Below are positions 1-8,258 of a stretch of DNA of 41,452 bases, piece by piece. Below the pieces are notes generated by a model that saw nothing but the letters and a program-made list of their open reading frames with translations, ran no database searches and had not been told where the DNA came from. A program made the translations under genes and the position numbers. This DNA comes from Candidatus Heimdallarchaeota archaeon (GTDB taxonomy: Archaea; Asgardarchaeota; Heimdallarchaeia; Heimdallarchaeales; Heimdallarchaeaceae). The stretch spans positions 1 to 41,452 of the forward strand of contig JAGLXK010000541.1 in the NCBI GenBank assembly GCA_023132955.1, read 5' to 3'. Every line of letters begins with the position of its first letter. Position 1 is the first letter of the stretch.

Positions 1-507
1 AATGGTATCCAAGTATTTAATGAAAGAGTCATTTACAATCTTATTGATAATTTTGAAAGATGGATGATTGATACAAAAGATGCTATTAAATCTGAATCTC
101 TTAAAGATTTAACAATGCCTGGTAAAATAACCATTTTACCTAACCACACTTTTCGAGCAAACAAACCTGCTATTGTTGGTGTAGAGGTTATGGGCGGTCG
201 TATTCAAACTGCTCAAATGCTTATACGTGAAGATGGACAGAGGGTAGGAAGAATTCATCAAATACAAGATAATCAGGAAACAATTAGAGAAGCTACTAAA
301 GGAAAACAAGTTGCTATTTCTATTAGAGGGCCTACTGTGGGGAGACAGATCAAAGAAGAAGATTCATTATATGTTGATGTTCCTGAGAAACATGCTGTTT
401 TACTTATGAAAAAATTTAGTGAAATGATTTCCCCAGACGATATAAAAGTGCTTGAGGAATTTGCAGAGATTAAGAGGAAAAATGTGAGCAAATTCTGGGG
501 TTGGTAA
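1..507 (+). CDS. infB: Translation initiation factor aIF5B (IF-2 family), C-terminal part, 5' end outside window
   Basis: The frame is open from the first base and ends with TAA at 505-507, so only about the last 168 residues are present. They match domain IV and its linker in aIF5B/eIF5B: a stretch reading VFNERVIYNLIDNFERW, then PGKITILPNHTFR, then KPAIVGVEVMGGRI, and the late GPTVGRQIKEEDSLYVDV. In the family this part carries the second beta-barrel that contacts initiator tRNA and helps ribosomal subunit joining; the GTPase domain lies outside the window. An ATG at 64 is internal and is not the start. The gene converges on tiaS with a 108-base gap that holds only two short inverted repeats. 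No oddities are seen in the visible part. Confidence 0.93.
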   Translation, partial: NGIQVFNERVIYNLIDNFERWMIDTKDAIKSESLKDLTMPGKITILPNHTFRANKPAIVGVEVMGGRIQTAQMLIREDGQRVGRIHQIQDNQETIREATKGKQVAISIRGPTVGRQIKEEDSLYVDVPEKHAVLLMKKFSEMISPDDIKVLEEFAEIKRKNVSKFWGW

Positions 508-615
508 ATTTCCGTGTTAAATTTATTTGACTTAATAGAATTTCTCTTTTAACTGGGTGATCTATTTTTTAATAGTACTCAGTACGTTCTTGAGTAACCT
601 TTGGAGGGGTTAGTT

Positions 616-1971
616 TCACTCATTAAGGTATTTTTTCCACCAGTTTTCTACGAATTTTACACTCTCTTTTTTCTTCAAACCATATCTTCTATGTGGTTTT
701 ACTAGGTGTCTTTGAGCTTGTGCTGGAGGAATTAATAATTCTCTCTGAATTTCTCTTACAATTTTAATTTTTACCTTTGGAATATTTGAATCTTTAAAGC
801 CACATTTCTTACATTTATGCCCCTTATTTAGTCCTGCACTAGTCATTCTCTTGTTGCATTTAGGACACAAAGGTGAGGTTTCATAATAATGATCAGAGAT
901 AAAAATGATTTCGCATTTTTCTAATTGAATTGTATGGGTTTCATGTTCTTGATTATATTTCACTCCCCCATATGCGATAATTTTGTCTCCTGGTAGAAGT
1001 TTACTTATTTTTTGTTTGAAGTTTTTACTTGGTTCAAAGGCTGCAATATCAACTAACTTCTTGTTTTCCTCAATAATCCCTTGTAAAATTACATGACCAC
1101 CTAGAAGAATCCTAGGTTTACTGGTGATTTCAATATCTCCTTTAAATACTCGATAATTTTCTATCCTTTCGTCTGCATATTTGAAATGCTGATCAGTTCC
1201 TTGGTTTGTTCTGAAGATACAATAAGCATCTAAAGGTTCCAGTGTTTTGACAATAGATAAAGCTTCTAGCATCTTTTCTGCTTCTTCTCCCCTAATACCA
1301 TAAAAGACTGGATCTGGTCCTGCTGGACATATCAAAACCTTGTTTGTTTCTTCATCAATATTATTGAAGACTTCAGGTGCTAACTTCTTATCCATTTCAT
1401 AAACAGATTCTTTGTCCAATCTTCTCTTTGTTCCAAATAAATCAGATGATCTGTATGTTATTATCTCATAAGTAAAATCTTCATTTCTCGGATTCAGGAT
1501 ATTACCTATAGCAGCAAGTCCTCCAATTAAACCTCTACCATTTCCAATAAAATAATGATCGAAACAGTGACTGGTGGCAATTTCTTTTGATTCTTCAATC
1601 GAGAGTACTTCAATTAATGCCCTCTTTGAGAATTCTTTAATGATTTCAGGTATGTTTCCTTTTACTACTACTAATCCTGGGTTTGTATTTTCATCTGGTT
1701 GATAATAATTCTCAATGGATCTTTTGATGGTAACAATTACTTGATTAACCTTTTCCTCTGCTATTTTTATTGTGAACCCTATAGCTCCATTTCCTCTAGT
1801 TTTCCATGGAATGTTTGGATTATTCCTGATAAGTCTGGGATAATCTAAAAAAGTAACTTGACGATCAATTTCTTCAATTATAATTACTGCTAGATGAGTG
1901 GTACAGCTTCCCTGAAGAGAATCTGTGTCATCAAAACCAATATGAAGAATTGTGTCCCTTTGTAAAGTCAA
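616..1971 (-). CDS. tiaS: tRNA(Ile2) 2-agmatinylcytidine synthetase TiaS
   Basis: TiaS uses ATP and agmatine to convert C34 of the tRNA(Ile) CAU anticodon to agmatidine, so that the tRNA reads AUA. The 451-residue protein has the family layout. The N-terminal kinase-like domain opens with GFDDTDS (residues 12-18). Next come the glycine-rich GNGRGLIGGLAAIG (about 143-156), the FRTNQGTDQHF segment (about 253-263), an OB-fold region (about 280-355), and a C-terminal zinc ribbon with cysteine pairs near residues 369/372 and 387/390. Length agrees with the family (about 420-450). It follows the regulator gene by 40 bases on the same strand and may be read as the last gene of the heat-shock cluster, although its function is housekeeping. 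The ATG at 1971 is used as start. Confidence 0.95.
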   Translation of the reverse strand: MTLQRDTILHIGFDDTDSLQGSCTTHLAVIIIEEIDRQVTFLDYPRLIRNNPNIPWKTRGNGAIGFTIKIAEEKVNQVIVTIKRSIENYYQPDENTNPGLVVVKGNIPEIIKEFSKRALIEVLSIEESKEIATSHCFDHYFIGNGRGLIGGLAAIGNILNPRNEDFTYEIITYRSSDLFGTKRRLDKESVYEMDKKLAPEVFNNIDEETNKVLICPAGPDPVFYGIRGEEAEKMLEALSIVKTLEPLDAYCIFRTNQGTDQHFKYADERIENYRVFKGDIEITSKPRILLGGHVILQGIIEENKKLVDIAAFEPSKNFKQKISKLLPGDKIIAYGGVKYNQEHETHTIQLEKCEIIFISDHYYETSPLCPKCNKRMTSAGLNKGHKCKKCGFKDSNIPKVKIKIVREIQRELLIPPAQAQRHLVKPHRRYGLKKKESVKFVENWWKKYLNE

Positions 1972-2011
1972 CTTAATCCAAAATAGTGATTAAATTGGGT
2001 AATATAAAAAA

Positions 2012-2743
2012 TTAGATAGAATACCAAACTTCTCCTCTTCTATCTTTCTCACATTTAACAAATTCTGTTTCATTAGCTAAACGTTCTAATCTGTTTCCCA
2101 AGTCTCCTCTCCAAATTCTCGTTCTATTAGCAAGCTCTGTTAATGAAACTTTATTTTCTGGCTTGTTTAGTGAAATCTTGAATATATTTCGAATTATATC
2201 TCTATCATAATAATCATAAACTGTTTTCTCAACAATTTCATTGAATCTAATATAAGACTCGTTTATCTCTTGAACAAAGATTTTTCTTTGTGAATCAAGC
2301 TTTTGGACATCTATAATTTTCTCCTTTACACAATCTCTGATGTCAGCGAGCTCTTTCGAAATCTGTATCTTAAGTTCTTGTTGTTTCTTAGACTTTTCTT
2401 TTGATAATTTTTGAACAACTTCACTTGTAGGGAAATAGTTTACATTGAAGGTGTTTTGACCAACATCGATGATTAAAGAGAAGGATTGATTCAACTTTGC
2501 ATATTTTCTTGTAGGGCCTTTATCACTAACCCTTTCCACCATTGACACAATGCCTATATTTTCAAGCTCAGCAAGATATTTTGCAATTATCCTTGGAGAA
2601 ACATCTAACAATCGAGAAAGCTGAAAAGAATAAAGATCTTCTTCCGCCAATAATCCGAGAATTTTTCTTCTAGTAGAATTTGATAAAAACTCTAAGAGCT
2701 CAAAAACATCCAACCCTTGGTTTTCTTCCGTATTCCCTAGCAT
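2012..2743 (-). CDS. ArsR-type winged-helix regulator, probable heat-shock regulator (Phr/HSR1-like)
   Basis: The first about 95 residues are an ArsR-type winged helix: LEFLSNSTRRKILGLLAEE is the entry helix, SFQLSRLLDVSPRIIAKYLAELE the recognition helix-turn-helix, and GPTRKYAKL the wing. It is followed by a strand segment like that in Pyrococcus Phr. The C-terminal half is a long charged helix plus a second possible winged helix (about 195-243), so the protein is longer than Phr. Known from the literature: in Archaeoglobus the ArsR-like regulator HSR1 lies in an operon with cdc48 and hsp20, and Phr represses hsp20 and an AAA+ gene. The same trio is present here, with the regulator last, 30 bases after cdc48. 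Autoregulation is inferred. The ATG is preceded by GAGGTGA, a good Shine-Dalgarno site. Confidence 0.8.
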   Translation of the reverse strand: MLGNTEENQGLDVFELLEFLSNSTRRKILGLLAEEDLYSFQLSRLLDVSPRIIAKYLAELENIGIVSMVERVSDKGPTRKYAKLNQSFSLIIDVGQNTFNVNYFPTSEVVQKLSKEKSKKQQELKIQISKELADIRDCVKEKIIDVQKLDSQRKIFVQEINESYIRFNEIVEKTVYDYYDRDIIRNIFKISLNKPENKVSLTELANRTRIWRGDLGNRLERLANETEFVKCEKDRRGEVWYSI

Positions 2744-2773
2744 TTTTTCACCTCAATAAATCAGGAAAAGGGA

Positions 2774-5002
2774 TTAAACAAATCCCATATCCTTTTTAAT
2801 GGATTCTTTTCTGATATCTTTCCCAACAGCAATAGTTCTTTCTTCTGTGGGTTTGGCTTGTTCCAGAGCTTCAAGTAAAACTTCTTGAGTTATGTTACAA
2901 TCACATTTTTCTTCATCGAAGTTTTTTCCCGCAGCTACATCTTCTCCATGTTCCATAACATAATTTCGTATTGCTATCAGCTTGCTTTCGCTTGCAATGG
3001 CAGCAATATCTGCTCCTGAAAATCCTTCAGTTTCTCTTGCTAAATTATCTAAATCAACATCTTTAGATAAAGGTGCATCTTTAAGATGAATTTCGAAAAT
3101 TTGTTTTCTTCCTTCGAAATTTGGTGAAGTAACTCTCACTAAACGATCAAATCGTCCTGGTCTCATAAGAGCTGGATCTATCATATCTGGTCTGTTTGAA
3201 GCAGCAATTACCACAACATCCCTCAACTCCTCTAATCCATCAATTTCTGTAAGTATTTGACTAATAACTCTCTCTGTGACTCCAGAATCTGTGCTTCTTC
3301 CTCTTACGGGAGTAATTGAATCTATTTCATCAAGGAAAATTATACAAGGTGCAGCTTGTCTTGCTTTTCTAAATATCTCCCTTATAGCTTTCTCGCTTTC
3401 TCCTACCCATTTTGATAAAACTTCTGGTCCCTTAACTGAGATAAAATTAGCCTCAGATTCATGAGCAACAGCTTTAGCAATTAGTGTTTTTCCTGTCCCA
3501 GGAGACCCGTAGAGTAAGATACCTTTGGGAGCTTGGGCGTTCATAGATTTATATAATCCTTTGAATTTCAAAGGCCATTCAACAGCCCTACGCATTTCTT
3601 TCTTAACATCCTCTAAACCACCAATATCTTCCCAAGTTACATTTGGTACTTCAACAAACACTTCTCGAAGAGCTGAAGGTTCAATGGTTTTTAAAGCATT
3701 TAGAAAATCTTCATTAGTTACATTTATACTTTGCAAGACTTCTAATGGGATTTCCTCTTCTTCCATGTTAATATCTGGGAGAGCTCTACGAAGGGAATGC
3801 ATAGCAGCTTCTTTGACAAGAGCTGATGTATCAGCGCCAACAAAACCATGTGTTATGTCGGCTAATCTACTCAAGTCAACATCTTTGTTTATCGGCATAC
3901 CTCTAGTATGTATCAATAGAACTTCATATCTTCCATCTCTATTTGGAATTCCTATTTCTATTTCTCTATCAAATCTTCCAGGTCTTCTCAGTGCTGGATC
4001 TATTGCATTTGGTCGGTTAGTAGCTCCAATCACTATAACCCCTCTGGCTTCAAGACCATCCATTAGAGCTAATAGTTGTGCTACAACTCTTCTTTCAACT
4101 TCACCTGTTACTTCTTCTCTTTTAGGAGCAATAGCATCTAGTTCATCAATGAAAAGAATGCTTGGTGCGTTATCATTAGCTTCTTTGAATAAATCTCTTA
4201 ATCTTTGTTCAGATTCACCATAAAACTTAGACATTATCTCTGGTCCAGAAAGAACATAGAAATTAGCTTCTGTTTCATTAGCTACAGCTTTAGCTAATAA
4301 TGTTTTTCCAGTTCCTGGGGGACCATGAAGTAGAACACCCTTGGGAGGTTCAATTCCAAGTCTTTTAAATAACTCAGGGTGTCGAAGCGGTAACTCAATC
4401 ATTTCTCTTATACGCGAAATTTCATCTGATAAACCTCCTATGTCTTCATAAGAGATACGTTTAACATTAGCAGCTTTTACATCATCCCATGGCTTGTCTG
4501 TAATTTGAAGATTAGTTTCTGAAGACATAATTACTGCATCAGTAGCTGGTGTCACTGAAACAACTCCTAAGAATATCTTCTTAGACATACCCAAGCCTAT
4601 TGGGATGACATCACCTGGAGTCAATACTCTATCTTCAAGGGTTTGTTTTAACCAAGCTTCAAACCCCTGTATCTGAACTCTTTCTGTTGGAGCCAAAACT
4701 ATCTTTCTTGCTTTAGAAGCAGATGCTTTATCAATAGCAACTCTGTCATCTAAACCAACGTTAGCATTCATTCTGATCATACGATCAAGTCTAATAACGT
4801 TCTTACCAAAATCTTCAGGAATGCCTCTCCAAGCACGAGCATATGTTTTCTTAGCTCCTTCTATACCTACAATATCACCTGTTCCAATGTTCAAATCATC
4901 AGCTACGTCTTGTGATATTCTAACTATTCCTCTACCTACATCTCTCTGGAGAGCTTCCTTTACTCTCAAATGTTTTTTATTATCTTCTTCTGTTGCAGAC
5001 AT
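2774..5002 (-). CDS. cdc48: CDC48/VAT AAA+ ATPase (p97 family)
   Basis: This hexameric unfoldase extracts and unfolds proteins, usually for the proteasome. The 742 residues show an N-domain (about 1-185, double-psi barrel plus four-stranded barrel) and two AAA+ modules. D1 has Walker A GPPGTGKT (227-234), Walker [10 protein letters not shown] (about 282-290) and arginine finger region RRPGRFDR. D2 has Walker A GSPGTGKT (499-506), Walker B IIFLDEID and MRPGRFDR. Both catalytic glutamates are present. D2 has Ser where D1 has Pro in the P-loop, a minor change. No HbYX proteasome-docking end is visible (the chain ends GFV). It starts 29 bases after hsp20, with GGTGATAAT directly before the ATG, which fixes the start. 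Length is normal for archaeal CDC48. Confidence 0.97.
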   Translation of the reverse strand: MSATEEDNKKHLRVKEALQRDVGRGIVRISQDVADDLNIGTGDIVGIEGAKKTYARAWRGIPEDFGKNVIRLDRMIRMNANVGLDDRVAIDKASASKARKIVLAPTERVQIQGFEAWLKQTLEDRVLTPGDVIPIGLGMSKKIFLGVVSVTPATDAVIMSSETNLQITDKPWDDVKAANVKRISYEDIGGLSDEISRIREMIELPLRHPELFKRLGIEPPKGVLLHGPPGTGKTLLAKAVANETEANFYVLSGPEIMSKFYGESEQRLRDLFKEANDNAPSILFIDELDAIAPKREEVTGEVERRVVAQLLALMDGLEARGVIVIGATNRPNAIDPALRRPGRFDREIEIGIPNRDGRYEVLLIHTRGMPINKDVDLSRLADITHGFVGADTSALVKEAAMHSLRRALPDINMEEEEIPLEVLQSINVTNEDFLNALKTIEPSALREVFVEVPNVTWEDIGGLEDVKKEMRRAVEWPLKFKGLYKSMNAQAPKGILLYGSPGTGKTLIAKAVAHESEANFISVKGPEVLSKWVGESEKAIREIFRKARQAAPCIIFLDEIDSITPVRGRSTDSGVTERVISQILTEIDGLEELRDVVVIAASNRPDMIDPALMRPGRFDRLVRVTSPNFEGRKQIFEIHLKDAPLSKDVDLDNLARETEGFSGADIAAIASESKLIAIRNYVMEHGEDVAAGKNFDEEKCDCNITQEVLLEALEQAKPTEERTIAVGKDIRKESIKKDMGFV

Positions 5003-5031
5003 ATTATCACCTAATAATCATAAATGTAAAA

Positions 5032-5697
5032 TTAGTTAATGGGAATATCTGTACCATTCCCATTTTCGGTTTCCAGCAGCTTAAGCTTTACTTCTAGAAT
5101 GCCGTTTTTCATAGTTGCGGAGATTTTCTTTTCCTTATCAATACTGTATTGAATAGGGATTTTAGTGTCGATTTGCTTCTTACCATTATCTGCTTCTAGT
5201 TTTAATCCTTGTTTGACAAATTTTAACTTAACATGTTCCTTAGCAAAACCTGGAAGCTCAATAATTAGATATAATTCTTTGTTGTTTTTATCGACTTGAA
5301 GATCATAAGCTGTTTCATATTCATTATCCTCTTTTTGAATAGGTGCGGCTAAAGTTTCCTCAGTACCACTGACAAGTCTAGGACGACCAAAATTCCCAAT
5401 CAAACGATCTAAACCAGGGAAAATATTGGCAAATCTCTCAAAAGAACGGGTGAAAAAATCATTATCCAAATTAAAAGATCTTTCAAGACTGTGAATTTTA
5501 TCGAAGAATTCTTTTCCATATTCGTCAGGAATCTCCCCTAATTCACTATATTCTTCTTTTCCTTCAGCGTCACGTTTGTAGTCATATCCATACTCTTTTT
5601 CAACTCCATTAACATTGGAGTAGAAACGAACAGTTCTGAATTCCTCATTAATACCTTCTGTGAATTCATTTTTATCTCTCTCTTTTTTGTCTTTCAT
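5032..5697 (-). CDS. Small heat shock protein, Hsp20/alpha-crystallin family
   Basis: ATP-independent holdase that keeps unfolding proteins soluble. The alpha-crystallin domain occupies about residues 125-212. It has LYLIIELPGFAKEHVKL in the early strands and the signature MKNGILEVKL near its end. The C-terminal tail carries IPI (in TDIPIN), the IxI motif that docks between subunits in oligomers. The N-terminal arm is unusually long (about 120 residues) and acidic, with an aromatic patch FFTRSFERFANIFPGL. An upstream in-frame GTG exists at 5706, but GTGAT there is better read as the Shine-Dalgarno site for the ATG at 5697, so that ATG is chosen. It is the first gene of the hsp20-cdc48-regulator cluster and has its own strong promoter and flanking inverted repeats. 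Confidence 0.93.
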   Translation of the reverse strand: MKDKKERDKNEFTEGINEEFRTVRFYSNVNGVEKEYGYDYKRDAEGKEEYSELGEIPDEYGKEFFDKIHSLERSFNLDNDFFTRSFERFANIFPGLDRLIGNFGRPRLVSGTEETLAAPIQKEDNEYETAYDLQVDKNNKELYLIIELPGFAKEHVKLKFVKQGLKLEADNGKKQIDTKIPIQYSIDKEKKISATMKNGILEVKLKLLETENGNGTDIPIN

Positions 5698-5714
5698 TAT
5701 AATCACTTTAAATT

Positions 5715-5731
5715 GAAAGTATTTTACTTTC
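5715..5731. promoter_or_regulatory. Inverted repeat GAAAGTA-TTT-TACTTTC in hsp20 leader
   Basis: A perfect 7-base inverted repeat with a 3-base spacer lies between the predicted transcription start and the hsp20 ATG. It could be an operator half of the heat-shock control region or a small hairpin in the mRNA leader. The sequence is certain; the role is inferred. Confidence 0.5.
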
Positions 5732-5732
5732 G

Positions 5733-5755
5733 GTATTGGACTTTCTGTTCAATAC
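5733..5755. promoter_or_regulatory. Candidate operator dyad GTATTG-N11-CAATAC at hsp20 start of transcription
   Basis: The repeat arms are perfect 6-mers. The dyad covers the position about 25 bases downstream of the TATA box, where transcription should begin on the minus strand. Phr-type repressors in archaea bind at this place and block polymerase recruitment. Binding by the cluster's own ArsR-type protein is an inference. Confidence 0.5.
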
Positions 5756-5772
5756 TAAAAGTCTCATACTGA

Positions 5773-5787
5773 TATATAAACCTTTCG
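5773..5787 (-). promoter_or_regulatory. BRE/TATA promoter of hsp20 operon
   Basis: Read on the minus strand, this is CGAAAGG followed by TTTATATA: a purine-rich TFB-recognition element abutting a strong TATA box. It is the best promoter match I see in the window. The predicted start is near 5750, giving a leader of roughly 50 bases that contains the inverted repeats and the GTGAT ribosome-binding site. Confidence 0.75.
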
Positions 5788-5835
5788 CTCATACATTTTG
5801 TCTTTGAAGATAAAACCAAAGCCTTATCACCTAAG

Positions 5836-6051
5836 ATGCTTAGTAGTTATTTTGAAGTGAATAGATTGACTGAACAAAAATCTGAACAAAAATCTAGAAG
5901 GAAAGCTGATCGATATTATGATGAGCGAAGCGAAGAGAGAGAAGTTCAGGCTGATTCAAAAAAACCTTCTAGAAGTATTTATGGCAGAGCTGCTAAAAAA
6001 AACCCTTGGAAGTGGGTAGATTACCTTATCTTCAGAGGAAAGAACTACTAA
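5836..6051 (+). CDS. Small, highly charged hypothetical protein
   Basis: Seventy-one residues, not recognised. The middle is rich in Lys, Arg, Glu and Ser, and the C-terminus has an aromatic patch NPWKWVDYLIF. It lies divergent to hsp20 and just before the glycosylase remnant. I see neither a good Shine-Dalgarno site nor a convincing TATA box before the ATG, so it may be a chance ORF or part of a decayed region. Low confidence that it is expressed. Confidence 0.3.
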   Translation: MLSSYFEVNRLTEQKSEQKSRRKADRYYDERSEEREVQADSKKPSRSIYGRAAKKNPWKWVDYLIFRGKNY

Positions 6052-6102
6052 CAAATAATTCACTATACTTGAGTTTTATATTTTGAAATCTTTTGATTTA
6101 TA

Positions 6103-6372
6103 TTGCAAGAGGAATATGGATCTTTTAGTAAGTATATTTGGGGATTTGTTGACAACAAACCTATAAATAACAATGTAAAATCATGGAAAGAAGTTCAAGC
6201 TACGACAGAAATTTCAGATAGAATATCAAAGAATCTGAAAAAAAGAGGAATGAAATTTGTTGGAAGCACCATTATCTATGCTTTCATGCAGGCAATAGGT
6301 ATGGTAAACGATCACTTGGTGGATTGTTTTAAGCATAAAGAAATAACTGCAAAAACTTATGGATTTAACTAG
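6103..6372 (+). pseudogene. Remnant of DNA-3-methyladenine glycosylase I (Tag), C-terminal half only
   Basis: The 89 codons match the second half of Tag: an FSKYIWGFVDNKPI segment, a LSK-like NLKKRGMKFVGSTIIYAFMQ segment and GMVNDHLVDCF near the end. These include the aromatic and zinc-binding His/Cys positions of the family's C-terminus. The full enzyme is about 185 residues. The N-terminal half, with its own zinc ligand, base pocket and helix-hairpin-helix entry, is absent in all frames upstream. An in-frame TGA lies at 6094-6096 and the only nearby start is TTG at 6103. A functional glycosylase is therefore unlikely and I call it a truncated remnant. What it would have done: excise 3-methyladenine from alkylated DNA. 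An alkyltransferase gene lies 2 kb away. Confidence 0.75.
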
Positions 6373-6399
6373 ATTGGTTCTAGAAATTTTTTTCTCTAT

Positions 6400-7065
6400 T
6401 TACTCTAAAGATTCTTTGAGCTTTGAGTAAATAGCATTCAGTCTTTCATAGAATCCCTTTGTATGATAAGTATGAGCAAGTTTCAACTTATACCTATCAT
6501 AATGATGTCCCCATTCGTGAATCAATGTTCTTAGAAATGTTTTTGGTGCTACATACTTTCTGGTTTTAGCCGTCCTACTGTAAACTGAGATTGAATGTCT
6601 TTGATCTTCCCCTCCCCGAGTCTTATAAACGCCATAATATTGCCCTCCTCGTCTTGTTAAACGTCTTTTACCTCCAGTATACACACGTAAATGAGGTAAC
6701 TTGTAGGTTCTGTTTAACTCAGCAAGTGTCTCATTTGCATAGTTATTAATTGCTTCTTCATCTCCATTGTTCAGGGCTTCAGCAAGAAACTTTACTGCAA
6801 CTTGCAGAACCTTAGCACTCCCTCTAGGTAAAGAATTAATAGTTATTTCCAAAGATTTTTTGTAATCTTTAGCCTGGGACGCAGACCAGTTTCTAGTTTT
6901 AGTCTTTGGTTTTGGAGGTTTCATTGTAGGAGTTAATAATGAATAAGGAACTCTAAATGTATGAGATTCTGTTTTAACAGTTACAGTTTTTTTATTCTTC
7001 CTTACAATACTTCCATGTAATATTTTACCTTTAAATGGAAAGTTAACAATCTGAATCTCATTCAT
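6400..7065 (-). CDS. Putative SprT-like zinc metallopeptidase with N-terminal small barrel
   Basis: The 221-residue protein carries HEWGH at residues 183-187 within a helix, a zincin active-site motif, and HTKGFYERL at 201-209, which resembles the third-ligand HGxxF segment of SprT/WLM-type proteases. The spacing of 14 residues between the second and third His fits that fold. The first about 45 residues look like a small beta barrel (KGKILHGSIVRKNKKTVTV), followed by a Lys/Pro linker and a helical middle. A basic Arg/Gly-rich stretch (about 131-152) could bind nucleic acid. No signal peptide is seen, so it is probably cytoplasmic. Function is inferred from the motif only; the substrate is unknown. 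SprT-like proteins elsewhere cleave DNA-protein crosslinks. It is convergent with the Tag remnant. Confidence 0.6.
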   Translation of the reverse strand: MNEIQIVNFPFKGKILHGSIVRKNKKTVTVKTESHTFRVPYSLLTPTMKPPKPKTKTRNWSASQAKDYKKSLEITINSLPRGSAKVLQVAVKFLAEALNNGDEEAINNYANETLAELNRTYKLPHLRVYTGGKRRLTRRGGQYYGVYKTRGGEDQRHSISVYSRTAKTRKYVAPKTFLRTLIHEWGHHYDRYKLKLAHTYHTKGFYERLNAIYSKLKESLE

Positions 7066-7134
7066 TTATTAATTCACTACCAATTTCGTTCCTTAGACTT
7101 TTAGTCTCTGTAATTCTCGAATGATATTGTCTTA

Positions 7135-8199
7135 TCATGTAATTAAAAGTGACTGAATAGATTCCTTTAATTCAGGAATCGAAAGTTTTGTTATGCTTTG
7201 AACATATGAGTTGAGATTCTCTAGGTGGAAGATAGTTTCTTTTATTTGTTCAATAGCTTCTTCTCTCCATCCAAATTCCTTAAAATTATACTTTAGCGCA
7301 ATAAAAATTTCTGAGAATCTACTCAAAGTAGCCATCACTTCAAAGAACTCAATATTCTTTATCTCAAAGCCTATCTCATTTTGGTATTGTCTTAATATTT
7401 CATCTCGTATTTCTCTTGATGTATATGCAACAACCAACATTAAAGTCAATCCCAAATCTTGGCGAAAATCACCAATACTACATCCTGGCCAATCAATAAC
7501 ATAAGGTTCACCAGCTTTTGAGATAATCACGTTATGGGGGTGGAAATCACCATGTAAGATAGATATCCTTTCTGTTTTTACTTTGTCTCTACCCTCTTTA
7601 ACCCATTCCAGAATTGGTCTTAATTCTCGAATATTATACGAACTGATGGCCTTTTCAAGATTAGCTATTTTTTTATCAATGAAGAAATAAGGATTTTTGG
7701 TATCCTTATTATTAATATCAACGGATAGAATTCTCCAGTCTAAACTGTGTAAGTTAACAAATAATTTACTTAATATTGGGAGTATTTCATTTACTATTTT
7801 ATTTTGATCATTTTTCATAAGTGCATTAGTAAAGTCTTCCCCCATATCTGTTCCTTCAATTCTATCCATAATGATGAATGGGTTACCAAAAATATCGATA
7901 TCCAAATCAAGCAAGTATGTTTTAGGTACTGGATATTCTGCATTATATAATGTTTTGAGAACCTTGTATTCCCAAGATATTTTTCTTTCCATGTTTTCAC
8001 CTGGATACATACGTAGTATCAATTTTTTTTCCTCTTTCTTGCCTTCCTTCGTATAACTGTAAATGAAAGAAAATAGCTCTGTCTCCCATCCTTTTGCAAG
8101 AGGAACAACATCCAATACCTCTGGGTTCATATTTTCAGGAAAATTATTATGTAGATATTTAGCTAAATTTTCACTGATTCGCAATGTAGATAAGGGCAT
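7135..8199 (-). CDS. Aminoglycoside phosphotransferase (APH)-family kinase
   Basis: The 354 residues have the APH/choline-kinase fold signature. ILHGDFHPHNVI (about 214-225) carries the catalytic Asp and the metal Asn, and VIDWPGCSIGDFRQDLG (about 234-250) is the Brenner/DFG-equivalent with metal-binding Asp. An N-lobe with KLILRMYPGENMERKISWEY supplies the nucleotide-binding Lys/Arg and Glu helix. Members phosphorylate small molecules such as antibiotics, homoserine, choline or macrolides, or act as fructosamine kinases. The substrate cannot be told from sequence, and true antibiotic resistance is not implied. It is divergent from the alkyltransferase with about 60 bases between starts, which hold a symmetric TATA element. 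The start ATG has AAGGTG upstream. Confidence 0.83.
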   Translation of the reverse strand: MPLSTLRISENLAKYLHNNFPENMNPEVLDVVPLAKGWETELFSFIYSYTKEGKKEEKKLILRMYPGENMERKISWEYKVLKTLYNAEYPVPKTYLLDLDIDIFGNPFIIMDRIEGTDMGEDFTNALMKNDQNKIVNEILPILSKLFVNLHSLDWRILSVDINNKDTKNPYFFIDKKIANLEKAISSYNIRELRPILEWVKEGRDKVKTERISILHGDFHPHNVIISKAGEPYVIDWPGCSIGDFRQDLGLTLMLVVAYTSREIRDEILRQYQNEIGFEIKNIEFFEVMATLSRFSEIFIALKYNFKEFGWREEAIEQIKETIFHLENLNSYVQSITKLSIPELKESIQSLLIT

Positions 8200-8220
8200 A
8201 AGGAAACACCTTGTATAATC

Positions 8221-8230
8221 ATTTATATAG
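8221..8230. promoter_or_regulatory. Symmetric TATA element between APH kinase and alkyltransferase
   Basis: ATTTATATAG reads as a TATA box in both directions. It lies about 27 bases from the kinase ATG on one side and about 33 from the alkyltransferase ATG on the other, fitting near-leaderless transcripts both ways. The same element argues against the longer alkyltransferase frame beginning with TTG at 8211. Confidence 0.5.
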
Positions 8231-8258
8231 TGAAATCATTGAAAAAAATTGTGGTATA

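Noticed and set aside
562-596. Hairpins CTATT/AATAG and TACTCA/TGAGTA between aIF5B and tiaS as a two-way terminator
   Set aside because: Stems are short (5-6 bases) and no T-run follows on either strand at the right place, so I do not list them as terminators.
3525-4223. A 232-codon open frame on the plus strand opposite cdc48
   Set aside because: It is the mirror of a strongly conserved CDC48 coding region, has Ser/Leu-rich composition typical of antisense frames, and no ribosome-binding site or family match.
7135-8199. Antibiotic resistance gene
   Set aside because: The APH fold is shared by many metabolic kinases; nothing in the sequence or context points to an aminoglycoside substrate.
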